A DNA stretch of 61,778 bases from JBFMFH01 sp040752275 (GTDB lineage: Bacteria > Acidobacteriota > Vicinamibacteria > Vicinamibacterales > JAKQTR01): positions 1-61,778 of the forward strand of contig JBFMFH010000083.1 of assembly GCA_040752275.1 (NCBI GenBank), written 5' to 3'. Under the pieces are notes generated by a model. That model did not search any database. It saw only the letters and a program-made list of their open reading frames with translations, and was not told the origin of the DNA. Position numbers and translations under genes: made by a program. Below are positions 45,774 to 54,754 of the stretch, in pieces; the stretch's first letter is position 1, and the number at the start of each line of letters is the position of its first letter.

Positions 45774-47326
45774 CGCTCCCAGCCTTCGGCCATGCGGACC
45801 GAGAGCCTGCGACCGAACACGTCGATGAACAGGTCGGCGCGGGCCATGACGGCTGTTCGCTCCATCGAGAGATCCCCGTCGCCGCGCAGTTCCAGCACGA
45901 ACGCGTCGTCGCTGTCGATCACCCGCACGTCCGCAACGCGCTGCGAGTGTTCGGCGTCGAGGGCGTTGGCCAGCCTCAGGATCGCCGCGAGCTTGTTGAC
46001 GCGGACCCGCTCGGGCCGGTCCAGCGCCACATACGGCAGATGCGACCGCTGCGGCAGCGCCCGGCGGTGATACCGCGCGATGTTGGCGATGATCGCCCGA
46101 TCCGCCCCCGACAGGCCGAAGATCTCGGACGACGACAGCAGGTACTGGGCGTGCTTGTGGTGCGCCCGCAGGCCCACGAAGATGCCGATGTCGTGCAGGA
46201 GCGCCGCAACCTCGAGCAGCAACCGGTCCCGGCGGCCGAGGCTGTGCTCCGCCTGCAGGTCGTCGAAGATCCGAACCGCCAGGCGCGCGACGGCCCGGGC
46301 GTGCGCCGCATCGTAGCGGTACTTCTCTCCCAGCGACCCAGCGCTGGCGAGCACCTGCCGGCTGAGGTCGGATAGATCGGCCGACGCGCCGACCAGGTCG
46401 ACCAGCAGTCCCACCCGGAGCGAGGCGTCCGGCACGAGGAGCGCCGAGGCCCTCGTGGCGACGAGCAGCTCACGGTAGACCATCAGCGCCGGCACGAGCG
46501 TTTCGGCGTCGACGAGCGAGAGTCCGTACCGGTCGACCAGCTCTTCCTCGTCGAATCGTTCCATGCGGGCGCAGAAGTCGAGGAACGCCTCCCTGGGAAC
46601 CTCGCGCAGCGCGTGGTCGGGTGCGCCGGCGAGCTGCTGGGCGGCAAACCGCGCATCCTGGCCAAGCGCAATCATGTACTGCGCGGCGGCAAGCGGCATC
46701 TCGCGCCCGATGTCGCCGACGACGTTGCCGATGTGCCGCGCCAGCACACGGGTGCGCTGTTCGTGATCCGTCCTCCAGGGTCCGAGGCCCTGGCGCATGC
46801 GGATCGACCCAAGGGCGTACACCCCCGAGTACTTCGGCTGCTGGCCCTCGAGCAACGTGATGTCGGCTGAGCCCGCGCCGGCCTCGACAAGCAGCGTGTG
46901 CGATCCCAGGGCGGGGTGTCCGGCCATCGAATCCTGGACCGCCAGGTAGGTCAGGCGGCTCTCCTCGGAACCGTCGATGATCTCGACCTGGAGGCCCGCC
47001 CGGACCTGTACCCGGTCGACGAAGGTGTCGGCATTGGCCGCCTCGCGAACGGCGCTTGTCGCCACCGCCCGGTACCGCCGCACGCCATGGTCGTCCATCA
47101 TCCGGCGGAACCCCTGCAGGGCCCTGAGTGTGGCCTCGAGGGTCTGGGGCCCGATCTTCCCGCCTGACGAGAACGTGTCCTTGCCAAGCAGGACCGCCCG
47201 GGATGCCTCCTCCACCACGACCGGGTCGTGCCCGGGACGGACCTCGGCGATCACGAGCCGCACGGCGCTCGCACCGATGTCGATGACTGCAACGGGTTCT
47301 GGAGAAACTGCCTGCATATCCGGCAT
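45770..47326 (-). CDS. ppx: Exopolyphosphatase / GppA-family phosphatase with HD domain
   Basis: The 518-residue protein has an N-terminal ASKHA ATPase fold (VAVIDIGASAVRLVIAEV; VEAGAGSADITLLEG) and a C-terminal HD-type domain (LLLEVAALLHDIGIFVG). It should remove phosphate from polyphosphate or pppGpp. It precedes ppk1 and overlaps it by 4 nt. A start at Met-4 (47317) is possible. The upstream region is a TAGACAG-type heptamer array. Confidence 0.93.
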   Translation of the reverse strand: MPDMQAVSPEPVAVIDIGASAVRLVIAEVRPGHDPVVVEEASRAVLLGKDTFSSGGKIGPQTLEATLRALQGFRRMMDDHGVRRYRAVATSAVREAANADTFVDRVQVRAGLQVEIIDGSEESRLTYLAVQDSMAGHPALGSHTLLVEAGAGSADITLLEGQQPKYSGVYALGSIRMRQGLGPWRTDHEQRTRVLARHIGNVVGDIGREMPLAAAQYMIALGQDARFAAQQLAGAPDHALREVPREAFLDFCARMERFDEEELVDRYGLSLVDAETLVPALMVYRELLVATRASALLVPDASLRVGLLVDLVGASADLSDLSRQVLASAGSLGEKYRYDAAHARAVARLAVRIFDDLQAEHSLGRRDRLLLEVAALLHDIGIFVGLRAHHKHAQYLLSSSEIFGLSGADRAIIANIARYHRRALPQRSHLPYVALDRPERVRVNKLAAILRLANALDAEHSQRVADVRVIDSDDAFVLELRGDGDLSMERTAVMARADLFIDVFGRRLSVRMAEGWER

Positions 47327-47329
47327 GGT

Positions 47330-47380
47330 TGGTGGATGGTAGACAGTAGATAGTAGACAGTAGGCGGTAGGTGGTAGGCA
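47330..47380. repeat. Heptamer array (TAGACAG/TAGGCGG type)
   Basis: Units TAGACAG, TAGATAG, TAGACAG, TAGGCGG, TAGGTGG, TAGGCAA run with a 7-nt period immediately upstream of ppx. A related array lies at 48111-48175, so the two flank the O-methyltransferase gene. Confidence 0.85.
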
Positions 47381-47447
47381 AATGCGACGCCCGTGGGGGG
47401 CCGGGTGGGGTCGAGCGCAGACCGACGGGCACCCGTTCCGACCCGGC

Positions 47448-47453
47448 TACAAT
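47448..47453 (+). promoter_or_regulatory. -10 box of a probably leaderless O-methyltransferase mRNA
   Basis: TACAAT ends 7 nt before the ATG at 47461 with TGAGGCC between them. The GAGG is too close to the ATG to act as a normal Shine-Dalgarno. It matches the TACACT/TACAAT boxes at 30252-30276. Confidence 0.45.
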
Positions 47454-47460
47454 TGAGGCC

Positions 47461-48114
47461 ATGCGCGACTTCCTGGATCCTGACGTGCGGGCGTATCTGG
47501 CTGTGCTGGCCGGGCCGCCCGATTCGTTCCTCGACACGGTCTACCGGCGGTCCAAGGCAGACGGGGTGCCCGCCATCGATCCCGAGGCCGCCCGGCTGCT
47601 GCGTCTCCTCGCGCGGATGGTCGCGGCGCGGCGGGTCCTGGAGATTGGCACAGGGTACGGCTACTCGGCTCTCAACCTGGCGTCCGGCATGGACGATGGG
47701 GGGCTGATCTTCACGATCGAGTTCAGGCAGGCGCGCGCCGATATCGCCCGCGAGCACTTCGCACAGGCGGGACTGGCCGACCGGGTAACCGTCATGATTG
47801 GCGATGCGCGGCGGCTCGTTCACAAGGTGGCGGGACCGTTCGACCTGATCCTCGTCGACGCGGGCAAGCAGCTCCTCGAACCGCTCCACGACCGCACGGT
47901 CGCGCTCCTGCGTCCGGGCGGCGTCCTCGTCACCGACAACATCCTGTGGGACGGCGACGTCATCCCGGGGTTCAACCCGGAACCACATCACGATCGGGAG
48001 AGCACCGAGGCCGTCGTCGCACATGGCCGGAGGCTCGCCGCCGACGCAAGGCTCGACACGGTGTGTCTGCCGGTCGGGGACGGGCTGGCGCTGTCGATCA
48101 GACGGGGGGAGTAG
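47461..48114 (+). CDS. O-methyltransferase (class I, SAM-dependent)
   Basis: The 217-residue protein has the COMT-like family pattern: RVLEIGTGYGYSALNLASGM (SAM loop), IFTIEFRQARADIAREHF, FDLILVDAGKQ and GGVLVTDNILWDG. Substrate is probably a catechol- or phenol-like compound but unknown. It stands between two arrays of the same heptamer type and is divergent from ppx. Confidence 0.92.
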   Translation: MRDFLDPDVRAYLAVLAGPPDSFLDTVYRRSKADGVPAIDPEAARLLRLLARMVAARRVLEIGTGYGYSALNLASGMDDGGLIFTIEFRQARADIAREHFAQAGLADRVTVMIGDARRLVHKVAGPFDLILVDAGKQLLEPLHDRTVALLRPGGVLVTDNILWDGDVIPGFNPEPHHDRESTEAVVAHGRRLAADARLDTVCLPVGDGLALSIRRGE

Positions 48115-48175
48115 AGATAGTAGACAGTAGACAGTAGGCAGTAGGCGGTAGGCAGTAGGCAGTAGACAGTAGTCG
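48111..48175. repeat. Heptamer array (CAGTAGA/CAGTAGG type)
   Basis: About eight units with a 7-nt period (TAGTAGA, CAGTAGA, CAGTAGG, CAGTAGG, CGGTAGG, CAGTAGG, CAGTAGA, CAGTAGT). It starts at the stop codon of the O-methyltransferase gene and ends 21 nt before the amidase start. Confidence 0.88.
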
Positions 48176-48196
48176 GATTGCGTGTGAGAGGCAGGC

Positions 48197-49846
48197 ATGA
48201 CGATCGAGCAGTGGCTGGCGGATGCATCGGCGGATGCGGACCGACGGGGCCTCCCGGAGCTGAGGCCGTTGCTGGCGGCAGTGGCGACGGCCACCGGGAC
48301 GCTGCGCCAGGGTCTGGAACCGGGAGTCGGGAGTCGGCCCTTCGACGTGCCCAGGGCCGCCCCGAGCAGGGTCGAGGGGCGGGAGTCGGGAGTCGGGGTT
48401 CGCCATCCGGCAGCGGCGGATCACAGGGATTCGGGCCAGGGACGCGTCACGGCTGGGCAGTCGGCTGCGCCACGAACGGCGGCCACGGGCATGCGGGATC
48501 ACATGCTCACGATCGCCGAACTCGCCCCGAAGATCGCCTCAGGTCAGGTCACCGCGCAGGCACTGACCGAAGCCTGCCTGGCCGAGATCGACGCACGAAA
48601 CGACGAACTGCGTGCATTCATCACGGTCTGCGCCGACGAGGCCCTCGCCCAGGCGCGGAAGGCCGACTTGGAGACCGCGCACGGTCACAACCGCGGTCCG
48701 CTGCACGGCATTCCCATCTCGGTCAAGGACCTGATCGACCTCCGGGGTACACCGACGACCGCGGCCTCGCGTGTCCGCGACGGACACATGGCGCCTGCCG
48801 ACGCGCCAATCGTCGCTCGGCTGCGCGAAGCGGGGGCCATCTTCATCGGCAAGACGAATCTCCACGAGTTCGCCTTCGGCACGACGAGTGAGGACTCGGC
48901 CTACGGCGCCGTTCGCCACCCGCGCGATCCGTCCAGGTCGCCAGGCGGGTCGAGCGGTGGCTCGGCCGTGGCCATCGTCACGGGCATGTCGGTCGCCTCG
49001 ATCGGCACCGACACCGGGGGGTCGGTGCGCATTCCATCTGCCGCGTGCGGGCTGGTCGGGTTGAAGCCGACGTGGAACGAGATCCCCGCCGACGGGGTTG
49101 TGCCGCTGAGTCAGGCGCTGGATCACGTTGGGCCGCTGGCCAGGTCGGTGCCTGACGCCTGGCTGCTCTGCCTCGTCCTGCGCGGCAATCCGGTCGCGGC
49201 CAGATGGCCGATGCCGGCCCTGCCGTCGGTGAAGGGCCTCCGGTTTGGCGTCCCACGCCCGTACTTTTTCGATGTCGTCAACGACGAGGTGCGGGCAAGG
49301 TTCGAGGAGGCGCTGGATCGGCTCCGAGCGGCCGGGGCGACGACTGTTGACGTCGCGATTCCTCACGCCAGTGAGATCTCCGCCGTCTACCTGCATGTCT
49401 CGCTCCCGGAAGCTGCGGCGTACCATGCAGCGGCGATCGCAGCGCTCCCGGATCGCTACACCCGAAATGTGCGCGTGCGCATCGAGGCGGGGCGGTACGT
49501 CCTGGCAGAAGACTACGTCCGGGCTCAGCAGCGCCGCGAGGTGCTGCGAGCGGAGGTCGACGCCGCGCTCTCCAGTTGCGACGGGGTGGTTCTGCCGACA
49601 CTGCCCATCCCGGCACCCCCCATCGGCGTGTCGTCTGTCGAGGTTTCCGGCTCATATGAGCCCGTCCGCAACGTCATGCTCCGCCTCACGCAGCTGTTCA
49701 ACCTGACGGGCCACCCGGCCCTGTCGATTCCGTGTGGCACGACAGGTGCGGGCCTGCCCTGCGGCTTCCAGATGGCGGGCCGGCGGCACAAGACCGAGGA
49801 CCTGCTCGCCATCGCGGCTGCCGTCGAGCTGGTGATCCGCGCATGA
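48197..49846 (+). CDS. Amidase-signature enzyme with repeat-interrupted N-terminal extension
   Basis: The 549-residue frame contains a full amidase domain from about residue 103: GIPISVKDLIDL (catalytic Lys), SRSPGGSSGGSA and GTDTGGSVRIPSA (Ser-cis-Ser/Ser triad). The first 38 residues (MTIEQWLADASADADRRGLP and on) look like a separate short helical module. Between the two lies a linker translated from GGGAGTC repeats and a palindrome. A start at Met-103 (48503) would give a normal-length amidase, but the 48197 ATG has a good GAGAGG ribosome-binding site. The substrate is unknown. Confidence 0.85.
   Translation: MTIEQWLADASADADRRGLPELRPLLAAVATATGTLRQGLEPGVGSRPFDVPRAAPSRVEGRESGVGVRHPAAADHRDSGQGRVTAGQSAAPRTAATGMRDHMLTIAELAPKIASGQVTAQALTEACLAEIDARNDELRAFITVCADEALAQARKADLETAHGHNRGPLHGIPISVKDLIDLRGTPTTAASRVRDGHMAPADAPIVARLREAGAIFIGKTNLHEFAFGTTSEDSAYGAVRHPRDPSRSPGGSSGGSAVAIVTGMSVASIGTDTGGSVRIPSAACGLVGLKPTWNEIPADGVVPLSQALDHVGPLARSVPDAWLLCLVLRGNPVAARWPMPALPSVKGLRFGVPRPYFFDVVNDEVRARFEEALDRLRAAGATTVDVAIPHASEISAVYLHVSLPEAAAYHAAAIAALPDRYTRNVRVRIEAGRYVLAEDYVRAQQRREVLRAEVDAALSSCDGVVLPTLPIPAPPIGVSSVEVSGSYEPVRNVMLRLTQLFNLTGHPALSIPCGTTGAGLPCGFQMAGRRHKTEDLLAIAAAVELVIRA
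48321..48402. repeat. GGGAGTC heptamers flanking a REP-like palindrome inside the amidase frame
   Basis: GGGAGTCGGGAGTCGG occurs at 48322-48337 and again at 48381-48396. Between them, CCCTTCGAC, CCAGGGC and GGTCGAGGGG form an imperfect inverted repeat resembling the common CTTCGA...TCGAGGGG palindromes of many bacterial genomes. The stretch is in frame with the amidase. Confidence 0.7.
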
Positions 49847-49964
49847 CGATCCAGGCCGGCCCCGCGCATCTGGCTGGACGCGCGACGGCCGAGGGCATGG
49901 CACGCGACCGGATCGCTGGTGCGGCTCGCGGTGATGCCCGTGGTACGCTCTGCCTCACGTTTCC

Positions 49965-51020
49965 ATGTTGAGCCAGGTGTTCTACCGATGGGAGCGCAGG
50001 CTCGCCTCCGTCGATCGGAACCGGATCGTCCGGCCGTTCGAGTGGGGCGCCGACTGGATCCCGGAGAGCGGATTGAGCGCCCACCAGGATGCCTCCTTTC
50101 TGCTCCAGGACTATGTCGAACGGGTCATGGAGGACACGCACGCGTTCTTTGCGGTCGAGCCGGCACGAACCTACGGTACCGCGCGGCTTCCACCCGATGC
50201 GAGGCCCGGCGAGCGCATGGTCACCTTCCCGAGCGCGTTCACCACTCCGCATCCCGGGAACAACACGGTCTACCTGCGCTACTTTCCTGCCCACCCACGT
50301 GACGCCAACGGCGAACGCCCGCGGCGCCGGGCGGTCGTCGTGCTGCCTCAGTGGAACTCCGATGCCGGCGGTCACGTGGGGCTTTGCCGGCTCCTTGCGC
50401 GTGTCGGCATCAGCGCCGCACGCCTCACGCTTCCCTACCACGAGCGGCGCATGCCCCCGGAGCTTGACCGCGCCGACTACATTGTCAGCAGCAACGTCGC
50501 ACGCACGCTCCAGGTGAACCGCCAGGCCGTGCTCGACGCACGCCGCGCGGTCGCATGGCTGCACGAGCAGGGCTACGAGTCCATCGGCCTCCTCGGCACG
50601 AGCCTTGGTTCCTGCCTGTCGATGCTGACCGGCGCACACGAGCCGCTCGTGAAGGCCATGGCGCTGAACCACGTGTCGCCCTGGTTCGCCGACGTGATCT
50701 GGGAAGGGCTCTCCACGGCCCATGTACGGGCCGGAATGGAAGGGCACATCGACCTGACGTTGCTGCGCGAGCTGTGGAGGCCGATCAGCCCCCAGTGCCA
50801 TATGAACAAGGTGCTCGGGCGGCCGACGTTGCTCGTCTACGCGCTCTTCGACCTGTCGTTTCCCCTGCACCTGTCGCGCGACATCGTCCGGCAGTACCGC
50901 GCGCGCGACATCCCGACCGAGGTCCGCGTCCTGCCCTGCGGCCACTACACGACAGGTATCGCGCCGTTCAAGTACTTGGACGGCTACTACCTCGTCCATT
51001 TCCTCAATAGGAGTCTGTGA
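49965..51020 (+). CDS. Alpha/beta-hydrolase family protein
   Basis: The 351-residue protein has a nucleophile elbow GLLGTSLGSCLS (Ser about residue 212), RRAVVVLPQWNSDAGGH as the strand-3/oxyanion region, and late Asp/His candidates in LFDLSFP and CGHYTTG. The substrate is unknown. Its stop overlaps the TonB receptor start (TGATG), so the two are likely co-expressed; the hydrolase may act on what the receptor imports. Confidence 0.8.
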   Translation: MLSQVFYRWERRLASVDRNRIVRPFEWGADWIPESGLSAHQDASFLLQDYVERVMEDTHAFFAVEPARTYGTARLPPDARPGERMVTFPSAFTTPHPGNNTVYLRYFPAHPRDANGERPRRRAVVVLPQWNSDAGGHVGLCRLLARVGISAARLTLPYHERRMPPELDRADYIVSSNVARTLQVNRQAVLDARRAVAWLHEQGYESIGLLGTSLGSCLSMLTGAHEPLVKAMALNHVSPWFADVIWEGLSTAHVRAGMEGHIDLTLLRELWRPISPQCHMNKVLGRPTLLVYALFDLSFPLHLSRDIVRQYRARDIPTEVRVLPCGHYTTGIAPFKYLDGYYLVHFLNRSL

Positions 51021-53311
51021 TGGGGCGCGCGCTCTGCCTGTCACTGTGCGCCGTGCTTGCGATCCAGGCCAGAGCGTCAGCGGCCGCGGAACAGAACGTG
51101 GTGAGCGGATTGGTCCTCGATGCCCGGACTGGCATGCCGATCGCGGAAGCAGTCGTCGAAGTGCCGGCGGCGGGACTGGCCCTCCGCACCGGTCCGGACG
51201 GCCGGTTCGAGCTCGGTCCGCTGCCCGCCGGGAGCTATCGTCTTCTCGTCAGGGCCGACCGATATCGTGATCTGCAGACGCACGTGCAGGTGGCTCAGGG
51301 CGCGGTCCCGCGTCCTCTCGAACTGGCTCTTGCCCCGGTCGCCTTGCGCCTGGACGAGACCGTGACGGTCACTGCCAGCCGACAGGAGCGTGTGTCGTTC
51401 GACGTTCCGCGGTCCGTCGCGGTGGTGCAGTCTGGCGATCTCGGGCGAACGGCCCCCCGAACGGGTGCCGAGGCGCTCGGGCGAGCGCCGGGCGTGTTTG
51501 TGCAGAAGACGAACCACGGCGGCGGATCGCCCTTCGTCCGCGGCCTGGTTGGCAACCAGGTCCTCGTGCTGATCGACGGCCTGCGCCTGAACAACGCGAC
51601 CTTTCGCTACGGCCCCAACCAGTACCTGGCGACGGTCGATCCCGGCCAGGCCGACCGCATCGAGGTGCTGCGCGGCTCCGGCTCGGCCCAGTACGGCAGC
51701 GACGGCCTCGGCGGAGTGATCCACGTCCGTAATCGCGAGCCGGTGCTGTCACCCGGCGGCACGCGCGTCACCGGACGCGTCGGCGGACGAGTCATGACCC
51801 AGGGTCAGGAGCAGAGCGCCAGGTTCGACCTCGGAGTGTCAGGGACCCGGGCTGCACTGGCCGGCACCGTCGCCCTTCGGGACTTCGGCGACCTCGTGGC
51901 CGGTGGACGTCTCGGGAGGGAGTCGCCGTCGGGGTACACCGAGATGGACGGCGATATCCGCGCGGTCGTGGACGCAGGGAGGGCCGGACGCCTCACACTC
52001 GTCTACCAGCACGTGTACCAGGACGACGTACCTCGTTTCGATCAGGTCACCCAGCGCGGGTACGACCGCTACTCCTTCGCCCCGCAGGTTCGCCAGATCG
52101 GCTTTGCGCGGCTTGCCCTGCCGCCGTCGGCAGGCCGGTTCGACTCCCTGACGCTGACCGGCGCCTGGATGTCCTCACGGGAGGGCCGCGAGCGCCGCCG
52201 GACCGGGTCGAGCCTTCAGATCATCGAGGAGGACGCCGTCAGCACGTGGGCCGCCACCGCCGAAGTCGGCAAGCTGCTGCCTCGCGGCTGGTCGCTGGTG
52301 GCTGGGGCGGAGCTGTACCGAGACGTTGTACGAAGCTGGCGCCGCGACGACGATCCGGCCGCAGGAACGTCGGTCGCCAGGCGCGGTCAGTTCCCTGACG
52401 ACGCCAGCGCCCTGTTCGCCGCCGGGTTTGGCCTCGGCCGTTGTCGATACGGCGCCCTGGCGGTCGAGCTGGGCGGGCGGTACACCTGGACGCGGATACG
52501 GGCTCGGGATGCCCTGTTCGGCGATACCGATGTCTCTCCTGGGGCCTGGGTTGGCTCGGCCGCCGTCTCCGTCGACGTGGGCCGCCGCGCGCGGGTCTTC
52601 GGCAGCGCGGCCCAGGGGTTCAGGGCTCCGAACCTCGATGACTTGAGCACCCTCGGGCCCTTCGACTTCGGCGTGGAGATTCCGGCAGGCCAACTCGAGC
52701 CGGAGCGTTCGCTTGCGCTGGAGGCGGGGCTGCGCGTGCGCGGGGGCACCGGCGCTGCGTCCCTGGCGTTCTTCCGCACGAACCTGACGGACCTCATCGA
52801 CCGGGCGCGCGTGAACACCCTTCCGCCGGGACTTCCGCCCATCGGCGATGATCGCATCTACCGTCGTGAGAACGTCGGGAAGGCCTTCGTCCGGGGTGTC
52901 GAGGCAGAGGGCGAGTGGAGCGCCCGACCCGGAACGACCTTCCGCGGCTACGTCTCGTACGCCTTCGGGCAGAACGTGAGCCGGGACGAGCCGATGCGGC
53001 GCATCCCGCCACTGAACGGCCTCATCGGGTTCCGCCAGGACGGCGGATCGGGCTGGTGGTTCGAAGCCTTCGTCCAGGCGGCCGCACGACAGGATCGCCT
53101 GGCTGCAGGCGATGCCGACGACCACCGGATTCCGCCCGGCGGCACGCCTGGATGGTGGGTGGTAGACGTGTTCGCCGGCAAGACCCTCAACGGATCCTTG
53201 GCAGTCTCGGCAGGGCTGTTGAACCTGTTCAACGAGGCCTACCGTACGCACGGATCCGGCATCGACGGCCACGGTCGCAGCGCGTGGGTGGGTATCGACG
53301 CCAGGTTCTGA
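51020..53311 (+). CDS. TonB-dependent outer membrane receptor with carboxypeptidase-regulatory-like N-domain
   Basis: The 763-residue protein has a signal peptide (LSLCAVLAIQARASA) and a CarboxypepD_reg-like domain (GLVLDARTGMPIAEAVVEV). A plug follows (ETVTVTASRQERVSFDVPRS; DRIEVLRGSGSAQYGSDGLG), and a barrel of about 550 residues ends VGIDARF. It imports a large ligand across the outer membrane with TonB energy; whether metal chelate or carbohydrate is unknown. An AGGAG ribosome-binding site lies before the ATG that overlaps the hydrolase stop. Confidence 0.94.
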   Translation: MGRALCLSLCAVLAIQARASAAAEQNVVSGLVLDARTGMPIAEAVVEVPAAGLALRTGPDGRFELGPLPAGSYRLLVRADRYRDLQTHVQVAQGAVPRPLELALAPVALRLDETVTVTASRQERVSFDVPRSVAVVQSGDLGRTAPRTGAEALGRAPGVFVQKTNHGGGSPFVRGLVGNQVLVLIDGLRLNNATFRYGPNQYLATVDPGQADRIEVLRGSGSAQYGSDGLGGVIHVRNREPVLSPGGTRVTGRVGGRVMTQGQEQSARFDLGVSGTRAALAGTVALRDFGDLVAGGRLGRESPSGYTEMDGDIRAVVDAGRAGRLTLVYQHVYQDDVPRFDQVTQRGYDRYSFAPQVRQIGFARLALPPSAGRFDSLTLTGAWMSSREGRERRRTGSSLQIIEEDAVSTWAATAEVGKLLPRGWSLVAGAELYRDVVRSWRRDDDPAAGTSVARRGQFPDDASALFAAGFGLGRCRYGALAVELGGRYTWTRIRARDALFGDTDVSPGAWVGSAAVSVDVGRRARVFGSAAQGFRAPNLDDLSTLGPFDFGVEIPAGQLEPERSLALEAGLRVRGGTGAASLAFFRTNLTDLIDRARVNTLPPGLPPIGDDRIYRRENVGKAFVRGVEAEGEWSARPGTTFRGYVSYAFGQNVSRDEPMRRIPPLNGLIGFRQDGGSGWWFEAFVQAAARQDRLAAGDADDHRIPPGGTPGWWVVDVFAGKTLNGSLAVSAGLLNLFNEAYRTHGSGIDGHGRSAWVGIDARF

Positions 53312-53313
53312 GG

Positions 53314-54357
53314 CTACTGGGCCTGCTCCTCGGGCACCGGCGCGACCGGCAGGACCCGTCGCCCGTCGGGGCGGACGGCTCGCCGGCCCGAACGACCGCT
53401 GAAACGGGCCACGACCCGGCCGACGGCCTCGGACCAGGCAAACACGCGCTCGACCCTGAGCCCACCTGGCAGCTCGAATCGTCCGACGGCTCCGAGCGCG
53501 GCGGAGGCGAGACACCCGCACTGTGCGCAGTCGGGCTCGCCCCCGAGCTGGCACGGCGTGACCGGAGTCGCGAGATCGGCTGACACGCACGTCGTCGTCC
53601 TGGCGAAGATGCACGCGGAGGGCGAGGCCGGCGGGTCGAGGTACACGCCGAGTGCCCGCTTCGACGCTTCGACCTTCGGGTACCGCCTGCCCAGCGCCAT
53701 GATCTCCTCAACGACCCGGCGCCTGTCCCCGGCCGTCAGGCACTCCGGCGACTGTTCTCCAATCTGCGGCGTGTACAGGCTGAACCAGATCCGCCGGGTC
53801 GCCGCCTGGGCCGACCAGAAGGCGGCGAACTCCTCCAGATAGCCGGGCCGCTGCGCCTGTTGGCGCGTCACCGTGCAGTGCACGGTGATCTGGTGCCCGT
53901 CGATGTGCTTCAGGATCCGGTCGTAGGTGGCCGGCGTCCGCCGGGCGTCGTGCTCGGGCTGCAGCCCGTCGATGGAGACGGCAATCAGCAGGCGCCGGAG
54001 GCGCGCCCACTCCTGTGGAATCGGGCGGACGGCGCTCGTGACCACCTGCGTGTACGACCCGCGTGAGGCCAGCCACGGGAGGATCTGGCCCAGCTCGCGA
54101 TAGCGGACGAGCGGCTCTCCACCGATGATCGATACGTGCAGTGGGTCGTGGCGGATGACGAGGTCCTTAATGCGGTCCACCAGTTCCTGTCCCTTGAAGT
54201 CCGACAGCCGGCGCAGGGTCACTCCGCCTCCCAGGTGCTGGTCGGCGTAGGCATAGCACCCCGGACAGCGCAGCGGGCACTCCTTGGTCAGTTCAATCGA
54301 GAGATTCGGCGTACGGCCGGCGAGGATTTTCCCCCAGGCCGGGAAGATTCCATCCAT
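53314..54357 (-). CDS. Radical SAM protein with SPASM-like C-terminal cysteines
   Basis: The 347-residue protein has the radical SAM cluster motif CPLRCPGCYAY (C-x3-C-x2-C) near residue 28, SIIGGEPL, and SIDGLQPEHD. A C-terminal set of cysteines (CIFARTTTCVSAD, PCQLGG, CAQCGC) may bind a second cluster. The function is unknown; peptide modification and anaerobic maturase roles are typical of this architecture. It converges with the TonB receptor gene, and a 67-residue membrane peptide is encoded 77 nt upstream on the same strand. Confidence 0.85.
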   Translation of the reverse strand: MDGIFPAWGKILAGRTPNLSIELTKECPLRCPGCYAYADQHLGGGVTLRRLSDFKGQELVDRIKDLVIRHDPLHVSIIGGEPLVRYRELGQILPWLASRGSYTQVVTSAVRPIPQEWARLRRLLIAVSIDGLQPEHDARRTPATYDRILKHIDGHQITVHCTVTRQQAQRPGYLEEFAAFWSAQAATRRIWFSLYTPQIGEQSPECLTAGDRRRVVEEIMALGRRYPKVEASKRALGVYLDPPASPSACIFARTTTCVSADLATPVTPCQLGGEPDCAQCGCLASAALGAVGRFELPGGLRVERVFAWSEAVGRVVARFSGRSGRRAVRPDGRRVLPVAPVPEEQAQ

Positions 54358-54434
54358 GGCGGTTGAGCCCTACCGGGCACTGTATCAGACTTGTGACGAA
54401 TCCGAGGCACGCAGGGTTTCGGCCGGAAGGGAGG

Positions 54435-54638
54435 CTACAGGTACTTCAGCAGGCCCTGGAAAGCATCGTAGAGGACGCCGGCCAGTGCCCTCACGAGCGG
54501 CGACACCTGCCCGGATTCGACGGCATCGGCCACCGTGACCGGATCGGTCAGGAGCAGCCAGATGGTCGCCGCGGCCAGGACGGCCGACATGACGGCCACC
54601 GTTCCGAACAGGCTGAGGCTGAGGCGGACCAAACTCAT
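54435..54638 (-). CDS. Small membrane protein of unknown function
   Basis: The 67-residue protein has one long hydrophobic helix (about residues 7-30) and an amphipathic C-terminal stretch (ALAGVLYDAFQGLLKYL). It contains no cysteine. It lies 77 nt upstream of the radical SAM gene on the same strand. I do not recognise a family; coding potential is supported by the coherent helix and by the isolated position. Confidence 0.55.
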   Translation of the reverse strand: MSLVRLSLSLFGTVAVMSAVLAAATIWLLLTDPVTVADAVESGQVSPLVRALAGVLYDAFQGLLKYL

Positions 54639-54754
54639 GGAGATGACCGGGGACCCGTTGAGTCTACACCCGCAGTCGGGGTCCGACTACTAATACGCGC
54701 CGCCGGGCCGCCGGGTTTCGTTCTTGAGACGGCGATCGAGGGATTCCGGTTGGG

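Noticed and set aside
48111..48175. CRISPR array
   Set aside because: The repeats are 7-nt units placed head to tail without spacers, and no cas gene is present.
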